Assembly: GCA_038253125.1 (NCBI GenBank)
Contig: JBBSHM010000001.1
Location: forward strand, 62,001 to 126,000
Origin: JAUJNH01 sp038253125
Lineage (GTDB): Bacteria; Actinomycetota; Acidimicrobiia; Acidimicrobiales; JAUJNH01
Length of the DNA: 64,000 nt
Direction of reading: 5' to 3'
A program made the position numbers and the translations under genes. Below the pieces are notes generated by a model, which saw only the letters and a list, made by a program, of their open reading frames with translations, did no database searches and was not told the origin of the DNA. Below are positions 63,584 through 64,000 of the stretch, in pieces (the first letter of the stretch is position 1; each line of letters opens with the position of its first letter).

Positions 63584-64000
63584 TCACCAGCCTCGGTCAG
63601 CCCACTCCTGCAGGTGAGGGCGCTCGGCGCCGATTGTGGTGTCAGCCCCGTGCCCGGGCAGCACCACGGTGTCGGGGTCGAGCGTGAAGAGCCGCCGGTC
63701 GATCGAGGCCAGGATCGTCGGGAAGTCGCCGCCGGCCCTGGTGGTGCCCGGGCCGCCCGGGAAGAGCGTGTCGCCGCTGAACAGCAGCGGAGAGCCGTCG
63801 AGCAGGAAGCACATGGAACCGGGGGTGTGGCCGGGGGTGGCGAGCGTGCGCAGGCGAAGGTCGCCGACCTCGATCACCGAGTCGTCCTCGAGAAGCGAGT
63901 CGTAGGCCGGCAGCATGTCGGCGTCAGCGGCGGTCACGGCCACGTCGTACCCGGCATCGCGCAGGGCCGGCACGGCCTGGATGTGGTCCCAGTGGCCGTG
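63584..64000 (-). CDS. Metallo-beta-lactamase-fold hydrolase (partial, 5' end beyond the window)
   Basis: 139 codons are visible; the gene continues past base 64000. The first visible residues are HGHWDHIQAV, the HxHxDH zinc motif, followed by TPGHTPGSMCFLLDG, FSGDTLFPGGPGTTRAGGDF and VVLPGHGADTTIGAERPHL. This is the glyoxalase II-like group of MBL hydrolases with all zinc ligands present. It is separated from the dCTP deaminase gene by 91 bp containing short repeated CCTGTCGG units. Confidence 0.9.
   Translation of the reverse strand, partial: HGHWDHIQAVPALRDAGYDVAVTAADADMLPAYDSLLEDDSVIEVGDLRLRTLATPGHTPGSMCFLLDGSPLLFSGDTLFPGGPGTTRAGGDFPTILASIDRRLFTLDPDTVVLPGHGADTTIGAERPHLQEWADRGW

Overview
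The window is about 64 kb of high-GC, densely coded bacterial chromosome on both strands, with many GTG starts and many ATGA or GTGA start/stop overlaps. Gene content points to an actinobacterium, probably of the Acidimicrobiia type (inference). Markers are the 33-residue ribosomal protein bS22, a BldC-like regulator, UsfX-SigF partner switching, the eno-ftsB-DUF501-ppx order, a TIGR03085 protein, a Ddn-type deazaflavin oxidoreductase, DUF3817 and an Rv2578c-type radical SAM protein. No prophage, insertion sequence, integrase, rRNA or CRISPR array is visible.

Region 1 (1-17.2 kb) is mostly housekeeping: a probable ispE end, bS22, glmU (without its acetyltransferase half), prs, rplY, pth (apparent CTG start), a polysaccharide deacetylase, mfd, a YabN-like methylase/MazG fusion, an ECF sigma factor with a membrane partner, eno, ftsB, DUF501, ppx and an acetyltransferase. 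Region 2 (17.2-24.2 kb) holds a SigF partner-switching set (STAS protein, UsfX, SigF, second HATPase), a trehalose-synthase-like enzyme, an epimerase and acyltransferase pair whose acyltransferase is frameshifted, and a 75-nt tRNA gene with anticodon UAA but a short variable loop.

Region 3 (24.3-29.5 kb) has a secreted NlpC/P60 hydrolase and an alkylation-repair block (tag, ada-alkA, ogt). Tag is divergent from a radical SAM gene, with a LexA-type SOS box between them. Region 4 (29.5-47.8 kb) is mixed: DUF3817, BldC, a quinone oxidoreductase, an NHLRC2-like thioredoxin/NHL protein, fumC, an eIF2B-like protein, a subtilase-fold protein lacking two catalytic residues, a GT-C glycosyltransferase, a second sigma/membrane-protein pair, RmlC-like and flavin reductase genes, a lipoprotein and oligopeptidase B.

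Region 5 (47.8-59.2 kb) is a split SUF iron-sulfur assembly locus. On the plus strand are sufB, then a phosphoribulokinase-family kinase, small genes and a frameshifted phzF, then sufD, a Rieske ferredoxin and one sufC. On the minus strand are a second sufC, sufS and sufU, closed by a 12-bp terminator hairpin. Each of the three suf transcription units is preceded by the same 20-bp element centred on CTACGGCCGTAG. This shared operator-like element, with no regulator gene nearby, is the most interesting signal in the window.

Region 6 (59.2-64 kb) holds a two-component system, a small membrane protein, a nitroreductase, a two-domain dCTP deaminase and the end of a metallo-beta-lactamase gene that runs off the window.
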